A DNA stretch of 64,000 nt from Bacillus sp. UNC438CL73TsuS30 (lineage in GTDB: Bacteria > Bacillota > Bacilli > Bacillales > Cytobacillaceae): assembly GCF_000482325.1 (NCBI RefSeq), contig NZ_AXVA01000012.1:62001-126000 (forward strand), given 5' to 3'. Positions within the stretch are counted from its first letter, which is position 1; every line of letters begins with the position of its first letter. A program made the position numbers and the translations under genes. The notes beneath the pieces were generated by a model. The model was given only the letters and a program-made list of their open reading frames with translations. It was not told the DNA's origin and searched no databases. Of this stretch, positions 34,527-47,880 are shown one piece after another.

Positions 34527-35945
34527 TTAACCAACCTCCTGGGCAGTAAATTGACGGACATCGACGAAATGCCCAGCAACTGCAGCGGCAGCTGCCATTT
34601 CAGGGCTGACAAGATGGGTGCGTGCCCCGTTCCCTTGACGGCCTTCGAAATTCCGGTTAGAGGTAGAAGCGCAGCGTCCGCCCGGTGGAACGATGTCGTC
34701 GTTCATGGCAAGACACATACTGCAGCCAGCTTCACGCCATTCAAAACCTGCTTCGATAAACACCTGGTCAATTCCTTCTTTTTCAGCTGCAAGCTTAATA
34801 CTGAAGGAACCTGGTACAACAATCGCTTTAACGGATGGCTTTACTTTATGACCGCGCACCACTTCAGCGGCTTTACGTAAATCGCTTAATCTTGAATTTG
34901 TACAAGAACCAATGAAGACATGGTCAATTTCAATGCTGGAAATGGATTGGCCTGCTTCAAGACCCATATATTCAAGCGCGCGTTTGATTTCATCTTGTTC
35001 ACTTGGCTTTACTGCGTCGTCCGGATTTGGAACAGAAGCCGTAATTGGAAGGCACATGCCAGGATTTGTTCCCCAAGTTACTTGCGGCTCTACTTCAGCA
35101 GCTTCAATTTCAACAACCGCATCATAAGTAGCTCCCTCATCTGATGCAAGTGCACGCCATCTTTCAACGGCTTTTTCAAATTCCTCGCCCTGTGGAACAT
35201 CACGTCTGCCTTTTAAGTATTCGAATGTAGTCTCATCAGGGGTAATTAATCCCGCTCTTGCTCCGGCTTCGATGGACATGTTACAAACAGTCATCCGTTC
35301 CTCCATGGAAAGGTTGCGAATGGCTTCGCCAGTGTATTCCATTACATAGCCTGTACCAAACTGAACACCAAATTTACCGATGATTGCAAGGATCAAGTCT
35401 TTTGCAGTTACTCCTGTGCCTAGCTTGCCATTTACTTTAACATTTAAAGTTTTAGGAGGAGCCTGCCAAAGCGTTTGAGTTGCTAAAACATGCTCAACCT
35501 CACTTGTTCCGATACCAAACGCCAAGGCTCCAAAGGCACCGTGAGTAGAGGTATGGCTGTCACCGCAGACAATGGTTTTACCAGGCTGTGTTAAGCCAAG
35601 TTCTGGACCAATGACGTGAACAATTCCATTATCAGGGTGGTTAATTCCTGCAAGGGTAACACCGAATTCCTCACAGTTTTTCACTAATGTATCCATTTGA
35701 GTTTTTGAAATTGGATCTTTGATTACTTCGCGGTTGCGCGTTGGAACGTTATGGTCCATTGTTGCATAAGTTAGGTCTGGGCGGCGTACTTTGCGGCCGT
35801 TCATTCGTAATCCCTCAAATGCTTGAGGAGAAGTTACTTCGTGAACAAGGTGCAAATCAATATACAATAAATCAGGTTTGCCGTCTTCCTGATGTACTAC
35901 ATGCTGTTCCCAAATTTTTCGAATAATATTTTTTGGTTTTTGCAT
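34527..35945 (-). CDS. leuC: 3-isopropylmalate dehydratase large subunit
   Basis: 472 residues from the ATG at 35945 behind GAGGAAGG; an upstream ATG at 35966 would add seven residues and cover this site. The iron-sulfur ligands appear in [14 protein letters not shown] and [13 protein letters not shown] (CxxC), along with [28 protein letters not shown]. It carries the 4Fe-4S cluster that isomerises isopropylmalate, acting with LeuD. Confidence 0.95.
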   Translation of the reverse strand: MQKPKNIIRKIWEQHVVHQEDGKPDLLYIDLHLVHEVTSPQAFEGLRMNGRKVRRPDLTYATMDHNVPTRNREVIKDPISKTQMDTLVKNCEEFGVTLAGINHPDNGIVHVIGPELGLTQPGKTIVCGDSHTSTHGAFGALAFGIGTSEVEHVLATQTLWQAPPKTLNVKVNGKLGTGVTAKDLILAIIGKFGVQFGTGYVMEYTGEAIRNLSMEERMTVCNMSIEAGARAGLITPDETTFEYLKGRRDVPQGEEFEKAVERWRALASDEGATYDAVVEIEAAEVEPQVTWGTNPGMCLPITASVPNPDDAVKPSEQDEIKRALEYMGLEAGQSISSIEIDHVFIGSCTNSRLSDLRKAAEVVRGHKVKPSVKAIVVPGSFSIKLAAEKEGIDQVFIEAGFEWREAGCSMCLAMNDDIVPPGGRCASTSNRNFEGRQGNGARTHLVSPEMAAAAAVAGHFVDVRQFTAQEVG

Positions 35946-36016
35946 AATTTCCTTCCTCACGTTCATATTTTTTAGGCGATTATTTACCCTTTGACTAAAA
36001 ATCTAATTTTTAAAAA

Positions 36017-36053
36017 TATGGGTTCGGCCCCGGTAACCGAGTCCAAACCCATA
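36017..36053 (-). other. Hairpin between leuB and leuC
   Basis: TATGGGTT / AACCCATA plus an inner CGG/CCG, with AT-rich flanks. It lies in the 115-bp leuB-leuC gap and may be a processing or stability element. Confidence 0.5.
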
Positions 36054-36060
36054 GCTTTTC

Positions 36061-37167
36061 TTACACGTAACAGCTCATGATACATTTTGAAGCATTTTGT
36101 GATTGAATAAAATCAACAATTAGCTTCGACATTTCCCAAGTGCCGACAAGGCGTCCATCACTTACTTGTAAATCAGCTGTATGGTAGCCGGCATCCAGTA
36201 CTGATTGGACAGCTTCTTCAATTAATTTCGCTTCATCTTCTAATCCAAAAGAGTAGCGGAGTAAAAGAGCAGCGGATAAGATGGTCGCAATCGGATTAGC
36301 TACCCCTTTACCGGCGATGTCCGGTGCAGATCCATGAACTGGTTCGTAAAGACCAACACCGTCTTCACGTAAGCTGGCAGAAGGGAGCATTCCAAGAGAA
36401 CCAGTTAATACGGATGCTTCATCACTTAAAATATCGCCAAACATATTCTCGGTGACGATCACGTCAAATTCGGTTGGATTGGTAATTAACTTCATGGCTG
36501 TTGAATCCACTAGGGCATGCTCAACGACAACATTTGGATATTGAGCCTTTTTCTCTTCTACAATTTCGCGCCATAGCTTACTGGACTCAAGCACATTTGC
36601 TTTATCGACAGAGGTTAGATGCCCGCGGCGCTGCTCGGCAGCTTGAAAGGCTTTATCTACAATTCTCTCAATTTCTCTGCGGGAATAGGCAAGTGTATCA
36701 ACAACAGTTTGGCCTTCGTCCCGGCGTTCGCTTGGCGTCCCGAAATATAGACCACCTGTTAACTCACGGACAATTAATAGGTCACTGCCTGTAATCACTT
36801 CTTCTTTAAGAGGGGAGGCATGTAGTAGATTTTTGAACCCTTTGATTGGTCTTAAATTTGCATATAGATCAAGCGCCTTGCGAATTCCCAGCAATCCTCT
36901 TTCAGGCCGTAAATGGGAGGGATTTTGGTCCCATTTTGGACCACCAACGGCTCCTAATAGAACAGCATCTGCTTGCATACAAGCATCAACGGTTGATTGC
37001 GGCAGGGGAGTTCCGTGCAAATCAATGGCCGCTCCTCCGATATCATGGCTTTCGAAGCTGAAAGTATGATTAAATTCTTCAGCTATGGCACTTAATACAT
37101 CTTTTGCAGATTCAACAACTTCCTTACCGATTCCATCACCTGGAAGCAAAACAATTCGTTTATTCAT
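36061..37167 (-). CDS. leuB: 3-isopropylmalate dehydrogenase
   Basis: 368 residues from the ATG at 37167 behind AGGAGG. Family motifs: LLPGDGIGKEV, the substrate arginines in LRPERGLLGIRKALDLYANLRPIK, LTGGLYFGTPSERR, and the NAD region ENMFGDILSDEASVLTGSLGMLPSASL plus EPVHGSAPDIAGKGVANPIA. It oxidises and decarboxylates 3-isopropylmalate to 4-methyl-2-oxopentanoate. The last ~10 residues (ASKCIMSCYV) form a slightly long tail. Confidence 0.95.
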   Translation of the reverse strand: MNKRIVLLPGDGIGKEVVESAKDVLSAIAEEFNHTFSFESHDIGGAAIDLHGTPLPQSTVDACMQADAVLLGAVGGPKWDQNPSHLRPERGLLGIRKALDLYANLRPIKGFKNLLHASPLKEEVITGSDLLIVRELTGGLYFGTPSERRDEGQTVVDTLAYSRREIERIVDKAFQAAEQRRGHLTSVDKANVLESSKLWREIVEEKKAQYPNVVVEHALVDSTAMKLITNPTEFDVIVTENMFGDILSDEASVLTGSLGMLPSASLREDGVGLYEPVHGSAPDIAGKGVANPIATILSAALLLRYSFGLEDEAKLIEEAVQSVLDAGYHTADLQVSDGRLVGTWEMSKLIVDFIQSQNASKCIMSCYV

Positions 37168-37261
37168 TAAGAGCAACCTCCTCATTTTATTTTGACACCA
37201 AAAGAGTTGTTGGTAAGCGCCGCAAAGGCGGCACTTACGCTTTTTCTAGATGTCTCAAGTT

Positions 37262-39827
<2,566 letters not shown>

Positions 39828-39855
39828 TTAATATCATCCTTCCAAATATAGTAGT

Positions 39856-40377
39856 TTATTTTAATAGTGAATATGTTGCTAGTTCGTTTATTTGTGGCTG
39901 ATGCCCACGTAAGAAGGCTGTCAGACCGGTTCTTGCAATTTCTTTAATGCCATAAGGGCGAAGTAAATCAATTAATGCATCAATTTTTTCCGGCTTACCG
40001 GTAATTTGAACCGCTAAGCTATCTTTACTTACGTCAATAATCACGGCACGGAACGGATCGATGATTCCATTAATTTCACTGCGCAGCTGTGAATTGCTTG
40101 CTACTTTGATTAAGGCTAGCTCCCGTGCAACGATGGCTTTATCGGTAATATCAGAAACTTTTAAAACATCGATTTGCTTGTTTAATTGTTTAGTCACTTG
40201 TTCAAGCCGTTGTTCATCTTCAATTTCAACCACCAAAGTCATTTTTGAAATGCCTTCGATTTCTGTTTTTCCAACCGAAACACTTTCAATGTTAAATTGG
40301 CGCCTTAGTAAAAGGCCGGTGACACGGTTGAGGACACCGCTGCGATCCTGAACTGTGGCCGTTATAATGCGTTTCAT
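39856..40377 (-). CDS. ilvH: Acetolactate synthase small (regulatory) subunit
   Basis: 173 residues from the ATG at 40377: an N-terminal ACT domain ([33 protein letters not shown]) binding valine and a C-terminal ACT-like domain. The ATG sits in ATGA overlapping the stop of ilvB, and the length is typical; a reading frame open further upstream lies inside ilvB and should be ignored. Confidence 0.95.
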   Translation of the reverse strand: MKRIITATVQDRSGVLNRVTGLLLRRQFNIESVSVGKTEIEGISKMTLVVEIEDEQRLEQVTKQLNKQIDVLKVSDITDKAIVARELALIKVASNSQLRSEINGIIDPFRAVIIDVSKDSLAVQITGKPEKIDALIDLLRPYGIKEIARTGLTAFLRGHQPQINELATYSLLK

Positions 40378-42098
40378 GGTTTCACCCCAATCATTTCGTG
40401 TAATCCCTTGCCTGGAGCAATCATTGGAAATACTTTTTCCTGCTGTAACACGCGGCAATCCAGAAGAACAGGTCCGTCATAAGCAAATACATCCGGAAGT
40501 GCTGCAATAAGTTCTTCTTGAGTGTCAATTCTCATGCCTCTGATAGAGTAGCTGTCAGCAAGCTTTACGAAATCTGGCTGTACCGGAAGCAGGGATTCGG
40601 AAATACGGTTATCATAGAGTAATTCCTGCCATTGGCGAACCATGCCAAGTGCGCCGTTATTGACAATGATAATTTTAACTGGCAGGTTTCTTTCCTGAAT
40701 AACCGATAATTCTTGCAGTGTCATTTGGAATCCGCCATCTCCAACAATCGCTACAACTGTACTTTCAGGTGATGCCAGCTGTGCTCCAATTGCAGCAGGG
40801 AAGCCAAAGCCCATTGTTCCAAGTCCGCCGGAAGTAATCCAGCGATGCGGTTGATTGAATGTATAGTACTGAGCAGCCCACATTTGATGTTGACCGACAT
40901 CAGTAGCAACAATCGCTTCACCGTTTGTCACCTTATGAACAGCCTCAATGAGCCATTGCGGGCACATACCATTTGGATTGTGTTTATACCAAAGTGGATA
41001 TTCCGCTTTATATTTTGCAAGTGTTTCCAGCCATTCCTCAATTTCCGGTGATTTAATTGCTACAGATAATAATTCGCTTAATGCTTCTTTTGTATCAGAT
41101 ACAATCGGAATTTGTGTTGGAATATTTTTTCCAATTTCTGCAGGGTCGATATCAATGTGAGCGACTTTTGCATTTGGTGCAAAATGCTTTAGATTACCTG
41201 TAAGTCTGTCATCGAAGCGGGCACCAAAGTTAATAAGCAAGTCACTTTCATATAAAGCCATGTTGGCCGCATAGGTTCCGTGCATACCGCCCATTCCTTG
41301 AGATAGAGGGCTGTCAGCAGGAAAGCTTCCTAATCCTAAAAGGGTGGTTACAACTGGCAAATTGTGTTTGGTTGCAAAAGCTGTTAATTCAGCTGAAGCC
41401 TTGCCGTGTAGGACACCTGCGCCAGCCAGTACAACCGGCTTCTTTGCCTTAGAAAGGGCATCGGCCAATTTTTTGATCTGTAAAGGATTTGGCTTTGTTG
41501 TTGGCTGGTACCCTGGTAAATCAATTTCAACTTCATCTTGAACTGCTTCAGGAATTCCTGATGAGATATCTTTTGGGATATCGACTACTACTGGACCTGG
41601 CCGGCCTGTAGAAGCTATGTGAAATGCTTCCTTGACGATTCTTGGTAAATCAGAAATCGACTGTACCTGATAATTATGTTTCGTAATTGGGGTAGTGATG
41701 GCAACCACATCAGCCTCTTGGAAAGCATCCGTCCCAATTACGCTTCGTGCAACCTGTCCTGTAAACACAACGAGCGGCAAGGAATCCATCATGGCGTCGG
41801 TAATTCCTGTAATTAAATTCGTAGCACCTGGACCGGAAGTCGCCAGGACAACACCAGGTTTTCCTGTAACTCGGGCATACCCTTCTGCAGCATGGATCAT
41901 ACCTTGTTCGTGGCGGAAAAGAATGTGCTTAATTGAGTTTTGAGCCCGCCAGATTGCATCATAAATTGGTAGGACAGCACCTCCGGGATACCCAAATATT
42001 GTGTCAACACCCTCTTTAATTAATAAATCAATGAGAAGGTCTGCACCTGTTAGTGGTGCGGTACTAGTTTGGAATTCCGGTTTTGCTTCAACTTTCAC
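40374..42098 (-). CDS. ilvB: Acetolactate synthase large subunit
   Basis: 574 residues, a ThDP enzyme. The catalytic Glu appears in [14 protein letters not shown] ... [22 protein letters not shown]; the ThDP-binding GDGG motif is [34 protein letters not shown]. It joins two pyruvates, or pyruvate and 2-oxobutanoate. The start is a GTG behind AAGGAGG, just downstream of the T-box leader. Confidence 0.96.
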   Translation of the reverse strand: MKVEAKPEFQTSTAPLTGADLLIDLLIKEGVDTIFGYPGGAVLPIYDAIWRAQNSIKHILFRHEQGMIHAAEGYARVTGKPGVVLATSGPGATNLITGITDAMMDSLPLVVFTGQVARSVIGTDAFQEADVVAITTPITKHNYQVQSISDLPRIVKEAFHIASTGRPGPVVVDIPKDISSGIPEAVQDEVEIDLPGYQPTTKPNPLQIKKLADALSKAKKPVVLAGAGVLHGKASAELTAFATKHNLPVVTTLLGLGSFPADSPLSQGMGGMHGTYAANMALYESDLLINFGARFDDRLTGNLKHFAPNAKVAHIDIDPAEIGKNIPTQIPIVSDTKEALSELLSVAIKSPEIEEWLETLAKYKAEYPLWYKHNPNGMCPQWLIEAVHKVTNGEAIVATDVGQHQMWAAQYYTFNQPHRWITSGGLGTMGFGFPAAIGAQLASPESTVVAIVGDGGFQMTLQELSVIQERNLPVKIIIVNNGALGMVRQWQELLYDNRISESLLPVQPDFVKLADSYSIRGMRIDTQEELIAALPDVFAYDGPVLLDCRVLQQEKVFPMIAPGKGLHEMIGVKP

Positions 42099-42192
42099 GT
42101 CGTAATCCCTCCTTAGGGTTATTTGAATATTTTAAAAACTTAGTATGCAGTTTTGCGTTAAAGCCTAACCTTCAAACGGATATAATCAAAGT

Positions 42193-42530
42193 AAAAAGCC
42201 CTTTTCTCTCCGAATAAACTGCAATTAATAGAAATAAGCAGAGTAATCGGGGAGAAAAGGGCCTTCATTTTCTCGGTACCACCCGGTTTCACAGTATCCT
42301 TACGAATACTGCCTTATGAAGCGATATTAAATGGAATAACGCTTCTTTTAGTAACAGGTGCCTAAGATTTAGCACCCGATTGAACCTACTAGACCTAAGC
42401 CGTTCAGCCCAACACTCAGGGATGATGTCAGAATAAGTTGTATTGCCGGGCTCACAGCAACCCCGACTCTCTGAAAATACAAGTTTCTTATTCTTTTATT
42501 CCCGTCATCGATTTATAAATATTCCGTTGT
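42193..42530 (-). promoter_or_regulatory. T-box leader of ilvB-leuD
   Basis: Reading the minus strand: a Stem I region (arms GAATAAG/CTTATTC with the conserved CAGAGAGTCGGGGTTGCTGTGAGCC portion), then the T-box GGGTGGTACC (42285-42276) that pairs with uncharged tRNA, then a terminator with a 16-bp stem (42262-42247 with 42213-42198) and TTTTTA tail. Amino-acid starvation lets the antiterminator form. In the specifier loop I read GACATCA, so ATC (Ile) is my best guess for the codon, with low certainty. Confidence 0.88.
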
Positions 42531-42604
42531 CAATATGGTTTTAGCACCTTTACTTCTCTTCGGAAGGGGAGGGGTACTAATCAATCCCTTGGAATTTAAC
42601 TAAC

Positions 42605-44272
42605 TTAGATTTTCATGACTCCGCCTGTGTTAGCAGAGGTAACAAGTTTTGCATATTTTGCAAGATAACCAGATTTGATTTTTGGCTCCGGTTTTTGCCA
42701 AGAGCGGCGTCTTTCCGCTAATACTTCATCATCTACTAGAAGGTCAATCGAACGTTCTTGTAAATTAATTAAAATTTTGTCACCATTTTTCACTAGGGCG
42801 ATTGGGCCGCCTTCAGCAGCTTCCGGTGAAATATGTCCAATAGAGATACCTCGGCTTGCACCAGAGAAGCGGCCATCTGTTATCAAGGCAACTTCCTTAT
42901 CTAACCCTCTTCCGGCAATCGCGGAAGTAGGAGCAAGCATTTCCGGCATTCCCGGACCGCCTTTTGGACCTTCATAACGGATTACAACAACATGACCTGC
43001 TTGAACTGTTCCATTATTAATGTTTTCCTGCGCTTCATCCTGGGATTCAAAAACAATGGCTTCACCCAAGAATGTTTTAATTGAAGGATCAACAGCTCCT
43101 ACTTTGATAACACCGCCATCCGGGGCAATGTTTCCATATAGGATGGATAGTCCGCCCACAGGGCTGTATGGATTATCTTTTGTCCGAATAACTTTTTCAT
43201 TGGTAATGACTGCATCTTTTACATTCTCAGCTAGAGTTTTTCCTGTTATTGAAATGCAATCCTTATTAAGCGCTCCCTCAACCTTACAAAGTTCATTAAG
43301 GATGGCACTAATTCCACCAGCCCGATGAACATCATCCATTGAATAATTAGATGCTGGCATGATTTTTGCGAGATAAGGAACTTTTTCTGCAATTTTATTA
43401 ATATCACGTAAGTCGTATTCAATACCGGCCTCATGAGCGATTGCCAAGGTATGTAATACCGTATTGGTGGATCCTCCCATGGCCATATCCAATGCGAATG
43501 CATTATCAATTGCTTCTCTTGTTATGATATCGCGTGGGCGGATATCTTTTTTCACTAATTCAATTAAATGCTTTGCAGCTTGACGAATCAATTCATGTCT
43601 TTCTTCGGAGGTTGCCACAATCGTTCCATTTCCAGGAACCGTCATTCCAAGTACTTCCATCAGACAGTTCATTGAGTTCGCTGTAAACATTCCTGAACAA
43701 GAACCACATGTTGGACAGGCACTTGTTTCAATTTCATATAACTCCTGTTCGGTCATTGTACCTTTATGAAAGGCTCCAACACCCTCGAAAACAGATGTTA
43801 AAGAAAGGTTTTCTCCGGAAGAGGTTTTTCCCGCTTCCATTGGTCCACCTGAAACAAAGACTGATGGGACATTGGTTCTGGCTGCTGCCATCAACATTCC
43901 CGGTGTGATTTTGTCACAGTTTGGAATATAAAACACACCATCAAACCAGTGTGCGTTTATTACTGTTTCGGCACTATCAGCGATGATTTCCCTACTTGGA
44001 AGGGAGTACCTCATCCCGATATGCCCCATTGCGATACCATCATCAACGCCGATGGTATTAAATTCAAAAGGTATTCCGCCTGCCTCACGAATGGCTTCTT
44101 TCACAATCTCACCGAAATGATTAAGGTGTCTGTGACCAGGGATAATATCAATATAGGAGTTACATACACCGATGAACGGCTTGTCAAGATCACTCACTTT
44201 TACCCCAGTTGCGTATAATAGGCTGCGGTGGGGAGCACGGTCAATCCCCTTTTTAATCATATCGCTGCGCAT
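42605..44272 (-). CDS. ilvD: Dihydroxy-acid dehydratase
   Basis: 555 residues. The iron-sulfur cysteines appear in [16 protein letters not shown] and [21 protein letters not shown], with the C-terminal [23 protein letters not shown]. It converts dihydroxy acids to the 2-oxo precursors of Val, Leu and Ile. It is upstream of the T-box leader and reads from its own promoter, so its expression may escape T-box control. The ATG follows TAGGAGG. Confidence 0.95.
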   Translation of the reverse strand: MRSDMIKKGIDRAPHRSLLYATGVKVSDLDKPFIGVCNSYIDIIPGHRHLNHFGEIVKEAIREAGGIPFEFNTIGVDDGIAMGHIGMRYSLPSREIIADSAETVINAHWFDGVFYIPNCDKITPGMLMAAARTNVPSVFVSGGPMEAGKTSSGENLSLTSVFEGVGAFHKGTMTEQELYEIETSACPTCGSCSGMFTANSMNCLMEVLGMTVPGNGTIVATSEERHELIRQAAKHLIELVKKDIRPRDIITREAIDNAFALDMAMGGSTNTVLHTLAIAHEAGIEYDLRDINKIAEKVPYLAKIMPASNYSMDDVHRAGGISAILNELCKVEGALNKDCISITGKTLAENVKDAVITNEKVIRTKDNPYSPVGGLSILYGNIAPDGGVIKVGAVDPSIKTFLGEAIVFESQDEAQENINNGTVQAGHVVVIRYEGPKGGPGMPEMLAPTSAIAGRGLDKEVALITDGRFSGASRGISIGHISPEAAEGGPIALVKNGDKILINLQERSIDLLVDDEVLAERRRSWQKPEPKIKSGYLAKYAKLVTSANTGGVMKI

Positions 44273-44476
44273 ATTTTCGCGCCTCCTAACTTACAATTGC
44301 GTGGTTTGCAGCAGATGGATAATAAGCGACTCCGTCTGTTGTAACAATTCATCTAAATTCTTATCATTCATATTTTAATAATGGCTCTAAATAATCAGCC
44401 TGGCTCCTTCTATTTAGGGAAGAATGTAAAAGGCTGTGTTCAACTTATCACTTTCGTATAAGTTTTATTGTCAGTT

Positions 44477-44505
44477 ATCATAACTCCATTTGTATACATG
44501 GTCAA
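44477..44505 (-). promoter_or_regulatory. Promoter of ilvD / ilv-leu operon
   Basis: On the minus strand TTGACC (44505-44500), 17 bp, TATGAT (44482-44477). Start near 44470, leaving ~200 bp of leader before ilvD. Confidence 0.7.
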
Positions 44506-44541
44506 CATAAAAATCTGACAATTCAAACTAATCGTAAAAGC

Positions 44542-44555
44542 TGGTAGCGTTTACA
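44542..44555 (-). promoter_or_regulatory. cre-like (CcpA) site upstream of the ilvD promoter
   Basis: TGTAAACGCTACCA on the minus strand differs from the cre consensus at one position. It lies ~79 bp upstream of the predicted start, where CcpA activates, as known for B. subtilis ilv-leu. The rest of the 475-bp gap 44273-44747 shows no gene. Confidence 0.55.
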
Positions 44556-44747
44556 ATGTTGTAACGATAAGGAAAACCTAAGAATAAAAAAATTTTAAAA
44601 ATTTTTATTTCACAATCTTTTTTGATAATAGCAGGAGAAAAACGAGAGGAATTTATGGGGTAATAAAGGAAAAAATGGCAGTCAGTAATACATTTTCACT
44701 AATGATAAAACACCCTATTTTATACTATTTTTATTATTTTAGAATTG

Positions 44748-45485
44748 TTAATTATATGATTTTGCAAGGTATTCATACACTTCTCTTAAATTTCTAAACC
44801 CCATCTCTTGTGCTTTATTTAAATAATTCCGCCAAATTTGAGCAGTCATCATCGCATCTCCCAGTGCATGGTGGCGGTTTTTTATCTCAATTCCACATTC
44901 TTGGCAGATATCATCAAGTGAGAACGATTTCCATTGTGGATTTGATAATCGAATCAGAAAAGATGTATCGATGATTCGATGGACAAATTTTATTTTTAGG
45001 TGATCCCAGCAGCTTTTTTGCATAAAGGCTTTTTCATGTTTGGAGTGATGGGCTACAAGAATATCCCTTTTAATAAACTGATAGAATTGGAGTAACACCT
45101 CTTTCCCTTCGGGGGCGTTTTGTAGTTCATCCGTTTGTATCCTGGTTAATAAAGAAATTTCATCGGAGATAGGGTGTTCAGATTTTAAAAGGGTATAAAA
45201 GGTTTGATCCGTAATAATCGTAGTGCCTTTCATTTTAACAGCCCCAATGGAAAGGATCCGGTCTCCCTTTTCAGGGAAAAAGCCCGATGTTTCCAAGTCA
45301 AAAACTGTAAAATATAATTCATGCAAGGGAACGTCCAAGACTTTAGTGTCTTGCATTTCTTTTTGCAGGTTTCTTATAAAAGATAATTGTTGCAGATTAT
45401 GCGTATCCTGGAATCCTGTGTAAAAGTTTGAACCCAGTTTTCCTGATATTTGCTTAAAGTATTGAATCATTTCATTCATTCTCAA
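44748..45485 (-). CDS. DEDDh 3'-5' exonuclease (DnaQ/PolC epsilon type)
   Basis: 245 residues. After ~55 helical residues the exonuclease domain begins: FTVFDLETSGFF (Asp63, Glu65), VAHHSKHEKAFM, and the closing HHALGDAMMTAQI. All DEDDh positions look intact, so it should degrade single strands of DNA or RNA from the 3' end. Its start (TTG 45485, or ATG 45479) comes one base after the DUF294 gene, so the two are coupled and follow amt. The pairing of a nucleotidyltransferase with this exonuclease recurs in Firmicutes but has no settled role. Confidence 0.85.
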   Translation of the reverse strand: MRMNEMIQYFKQISGKLGSNFYTGFQDTHNLQQLSFIRNLQKEMQDTKVLDVPLHELYFTVFDLETSGFFPEKGDRILSIGAVKMKGTTIITDQTFYTLLKSEHPISDEISLLTRIQTDELQNAPEGKEVLLQFYQFIKRDILVAHHSKHEKAFMQKSCWDHLKIKFVHRIIDTSFLIRLSNPQWKSFSLDDICQECGIEIKNRHHALGDAMMTAQIWRNYLNKAQEMGFRNLREVYEYLAKSYN

Positions 45486-45486
45486 G

Positions 45487-46443
45487 TTAATCCCCCTTTC
45501 CTACTAGCTTGATGGTTGATTGAAGTAGAGTCATGCCATTTTTTATGATGTTTCTAACTTCTTTACGTTGGATTTTGTCCAGTGAGGCCATAGGTAAATA
45601 ATGCCCGGATTCATAATCGGAATGGTTTCCGAAATGCAGCCTGTATTCTAGTAATTTTAAGAAATACTGTTTATAGATAGTGTGATCTTGTATCTTTAGT
45701 TGACTAAGTCTTGAAAGCGTGGAAGTCTCTTGCAGATGATTTTGAATGGCCAATACCCGAACAGCATTTACATATGGTAAAATGGCCATTTCTTTCAAAT
45801 TAAGCGAACCGGCATGATTCCCGTGTGTTTCCACTAAAAGCTGTCCTAATATGCCGACTCCTTTTTTTACATGCAAGGTATTTTTCAAAATGGCTGGCAG
45901 CAGAAGATTCTTTTCAACCTTTTGAAAAACCATTGTTTTTAATTCTTGAATATAGACGGATTCTCCATAAAGAGACCGTCCATCCATAAAGATTAACAAA
46001 TACCGAATGGTTTCCCAGGATGCATCGATCATCCACTCTAATAACTGTCGCTGCCAATCAGGATAGGATTTGCACCATAAAGGATGATTAGCCATTACTC
46101 CGCCTTCGCAGAATGCATACCCCGCTATGTAGAGTCCATGTGAGATTTCTTTCCCTAATGCGAGGAAATATTCCTGTGCTGCTTTACTTGGATTTTGATA
46201 GATGATTCCATGATCTTGATCACTCCATATGGATTGTTCGAATCTGCCCGCACTTCCCATAACAAAGAAAGAAAAAGGGGATGGGGGAGGTCCGAGGAGA
46301 TGAGCGACGTGCTTGATGGCAGTCTTAATGACATGCTGAATGATTTCGTCATGTAAATGATTTAATCGGAAATGATCCCAAATGGCATCCTTTAACTGAC
46401 TTTCTCTAAAGTTTCTGATTTCTTGGAAGCTTTTATAGGTCAT
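45487..46443 (-). CDS. DUF294 / GlnD-like nucleotidyltransferase protein
   Basis: 318 residues from the ATG at 46443 behind CTAGGAGGG; a longer reading frame upstream has no support. The nucleotidyltransferase core reads FVMGSAGRFEQSIWSDQDHGIIY, with Gly63-Ser64 and the metal-binding Asp75/Asp77, followed by the helical DUF294_C region. The fold matches the PII uridylyltransferase domain of GlnD, but there is no HD or ACT part. It lies 90 bp after an ammonium transporter gene, hinting at nitrogen signalling; the target is unknown. Confidence 0.8.
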   Translation of the reverse strand: MTYKSFQEIRNFRESQLKDAIWDHFRLNHLHDEIIQHVIKTAIKHVAHLLGPPPSPFSFFVMGSAGRFEQSIWSDQDHGIIYQNPSKAAQEYFLALGKEISHGLYIAGYAFCEGGVMANHPLWCKSYPDWQRQLLEWMIDASWETIRYLLIFMDGRSLYGESVYIQELKTMVFQKVEKNLLLPAILKNTLHVKKGVGILGQLLVETHGNHAGSLNLKEMAILPYVNAVRVLAIQNHLQETSTLSRLSQLKIQDHTIYKQYFLKLLEYRLHFGNHSDYESGHYLPMASLDKIQRKEVRNIIKNGMTLLQSTIKLVGKGD

Positions 46444-46533
46444 TTTTTCCCTCCTAGCAGTAAAAACGGATATAGCGATGCAATCCCTCCGCTTGCGAAG
46501 AGAGATTGGACACCGCATTTTGCTGAAAGATTA

Positions 46534-47793
46534 TTAAGCTTTCAGTTTTTGTTCAGCTTTGATTAATTCAGGATAACCATAACTTCCATGCTCGCTCATA
46601 TCCAGTCCAATAATTTCTTCTTCCTCCGTAACGCGTAACCCATTCATAACCGCCTTCATTATGGCCAAAATAATAAAGGATACAATGAATGCGTATGCGG
46701 CGCATGTGATGACCCCCATAGCTTGAATGCCAAGTTGGTGAAAGCCTCCCCCATAAAATAATCCTGGTTTACCTACGGTTGCCAATTCCTTTGTTGCAAA
46801 CAAGCCATTTGAAAGTGTTCCCCAAACCCCGGCCGTACCGTGGACCGATAAAGCAGCAATCGGATCATCGATTTTTCTCTTCTCAAAGAAACGAATGCTA
46901 TAAAACACAAGGATGCCAGAGATAAAACCGATTACGACAGCAGCCCATGTATCGACAAAGCCACAGGAAGCGGTGATGGCAACTAATCCTGCTAGAGCGC
47001 CATTTAACATCATTGGTACATCTGCTTTTCCTATAACCATCCATGAGATCATCATTGCTGCAACAGTACCAGCTGCTGCACCCAAGTTTGTATTTAGGGC
47101 AACAAATCCAAAGAATGCTTTGTCTGCGGATAATGTACTCCCTGCATTGAATCCAAACCAGCCTACCCATAAAAGCAATACACTTAATGCTGTAAAAACT
47201 TGGTTATGCCCAGCGATATTATTAGGTGATCCGTCTTTATTATATTTTCCAATCCGTGGTTTCAGTAGAATGGTAGCCGCTAGTGCCGCCATGGCGCCAG
47301 TTAAATGGACGACTGTTGAACCGGCGAAATCTTGTTTTCCGTGTTCTGCCAACCAGCCGCCTCCCCAAATCCAATGAGCAATTGGCGGATAAACAAGTAC
47401 TGAAAAAAGAACAGCGAACACAAGATAGGCAGCTAATTTCGCTCGTTCTGCAAAACCGCCGAAGGCGATGGTTAGAGAAATACCAGCAAAAGCTAATTGG
47501 AACATGAAGAATACGGAACCGGATAGAGATAATCCTTTGATTTCATAACCAGAGTAGAAAAAATTGGAGAGGCCAATCAGTTCATTTCCTTTTCCGAAGG
47601 TTAATCCATATCCTACAGCCCAAAATAGGATGGAGCTTATGCTAAAGGTTAGAATCGTTTTACCAGCAATGTGACCTGCATTTTTCATTCGAGTAGATCC
47701 TGTTTCAAGAAGGATAAAACCTCCAATCATAAGGATGACAAGGACCGACCCTACCATCACCCATACACTGTTTAATAAAAACGTTGTATCCAT
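46534..47793 (-). CDS. amt: Ammonium transporter (Amt/NrgA)
   Basis: 419 residues with 11 membrane helices. Family motifs: GFILLETGSTRMKNAGHIAGKT, GSTVVHLTGAMAALAATILLKPRIGKY, FNAGSTLSADKAF, and ALSVHGTAGVWGTLSNGLF with one of the channel's twin histidines. It imports ammonium when nitrogen is scarce. The ATG follows AAAGGAGGAGA. Two perfect TnrA-type boxes lie upstream. No PII (glnK) gene follows; instead the DUF294 and exonuclease genes do. Confidence 0.93.
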   Translation of the reverse strand: MDTTFLLNSVWVMVGSVLVILMIGGFILLETGSTRMKNAGHIAGKTILTFSISSILFWAVGYGLTFGKGNELIGLSNFFYSGYEIKGLSLSGSVFFMFQLAFAGISLTIAFGGFAERAKLAAYLVFAVLFSVLVYPPIAHWIWGGGWLAEHGKQDFAGSTVVHLTGAMAALAATILLKPRIGKYNKDGSPNNIAGHNQVFTALSVLLLWVGWFGFNAGSTLSADKAFFGFVALNTNLGAAAGTVAAMMISWMVIGKADVPMMLNGALAGLVAITASCGFVDTWAAVVIGFISGILVFYSIRFFEKRKIDDPIAALSVHGTAGVWGTLSNGLFATKELATVGKPGLFYGGGFHQLGIQAMGVITCAAYAFIVSFIILAIMKAVMNGLRVTEEEEIIGLDMSEHGSYGYPELIKAEQKLKA

Positions 47794-47813
47794 TTAATCT
47801 CCTCCTTTTGTTA

Positions 47814-47830
47814 TGTTAATTTTGTTAACA
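47814..47830. promoter_or_regulatory. TnrA-type box, proximal to amt
   Basis: TGTTA-N7-TAACA, a perfect TGTNAN7TNACA match, 21 bp upstream of the amt ATG. It overlaps or follows the predicted start, so it may repress. Confidence 0.75.
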
Positions 47831-47880
47831 TTCATCATAGTTGTATTTTTGCATGTTTGGGAGATTAATTTCTATAAGGA

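Noticed and set aside
42520..42535. Separate promoter TTGACA...TATAAA before the T-box
   Set aside because: The TTGACA to TATAAA spacing is about 11 bp, too short for sigma-A.
44581..44610. CodY box before ilvD
   Set aside because: AATTTTTAAAATTTT has four or more mismatches to AATTTTCWGAAAATT in a very AT-rich stretch, so it is not convincing.
46913..47377. Long antisense frame (154 residues) in amt
   Set aside because: A shadow of the GC-rich Amt coding sequence with no start signals; amt itself has full family motifs.
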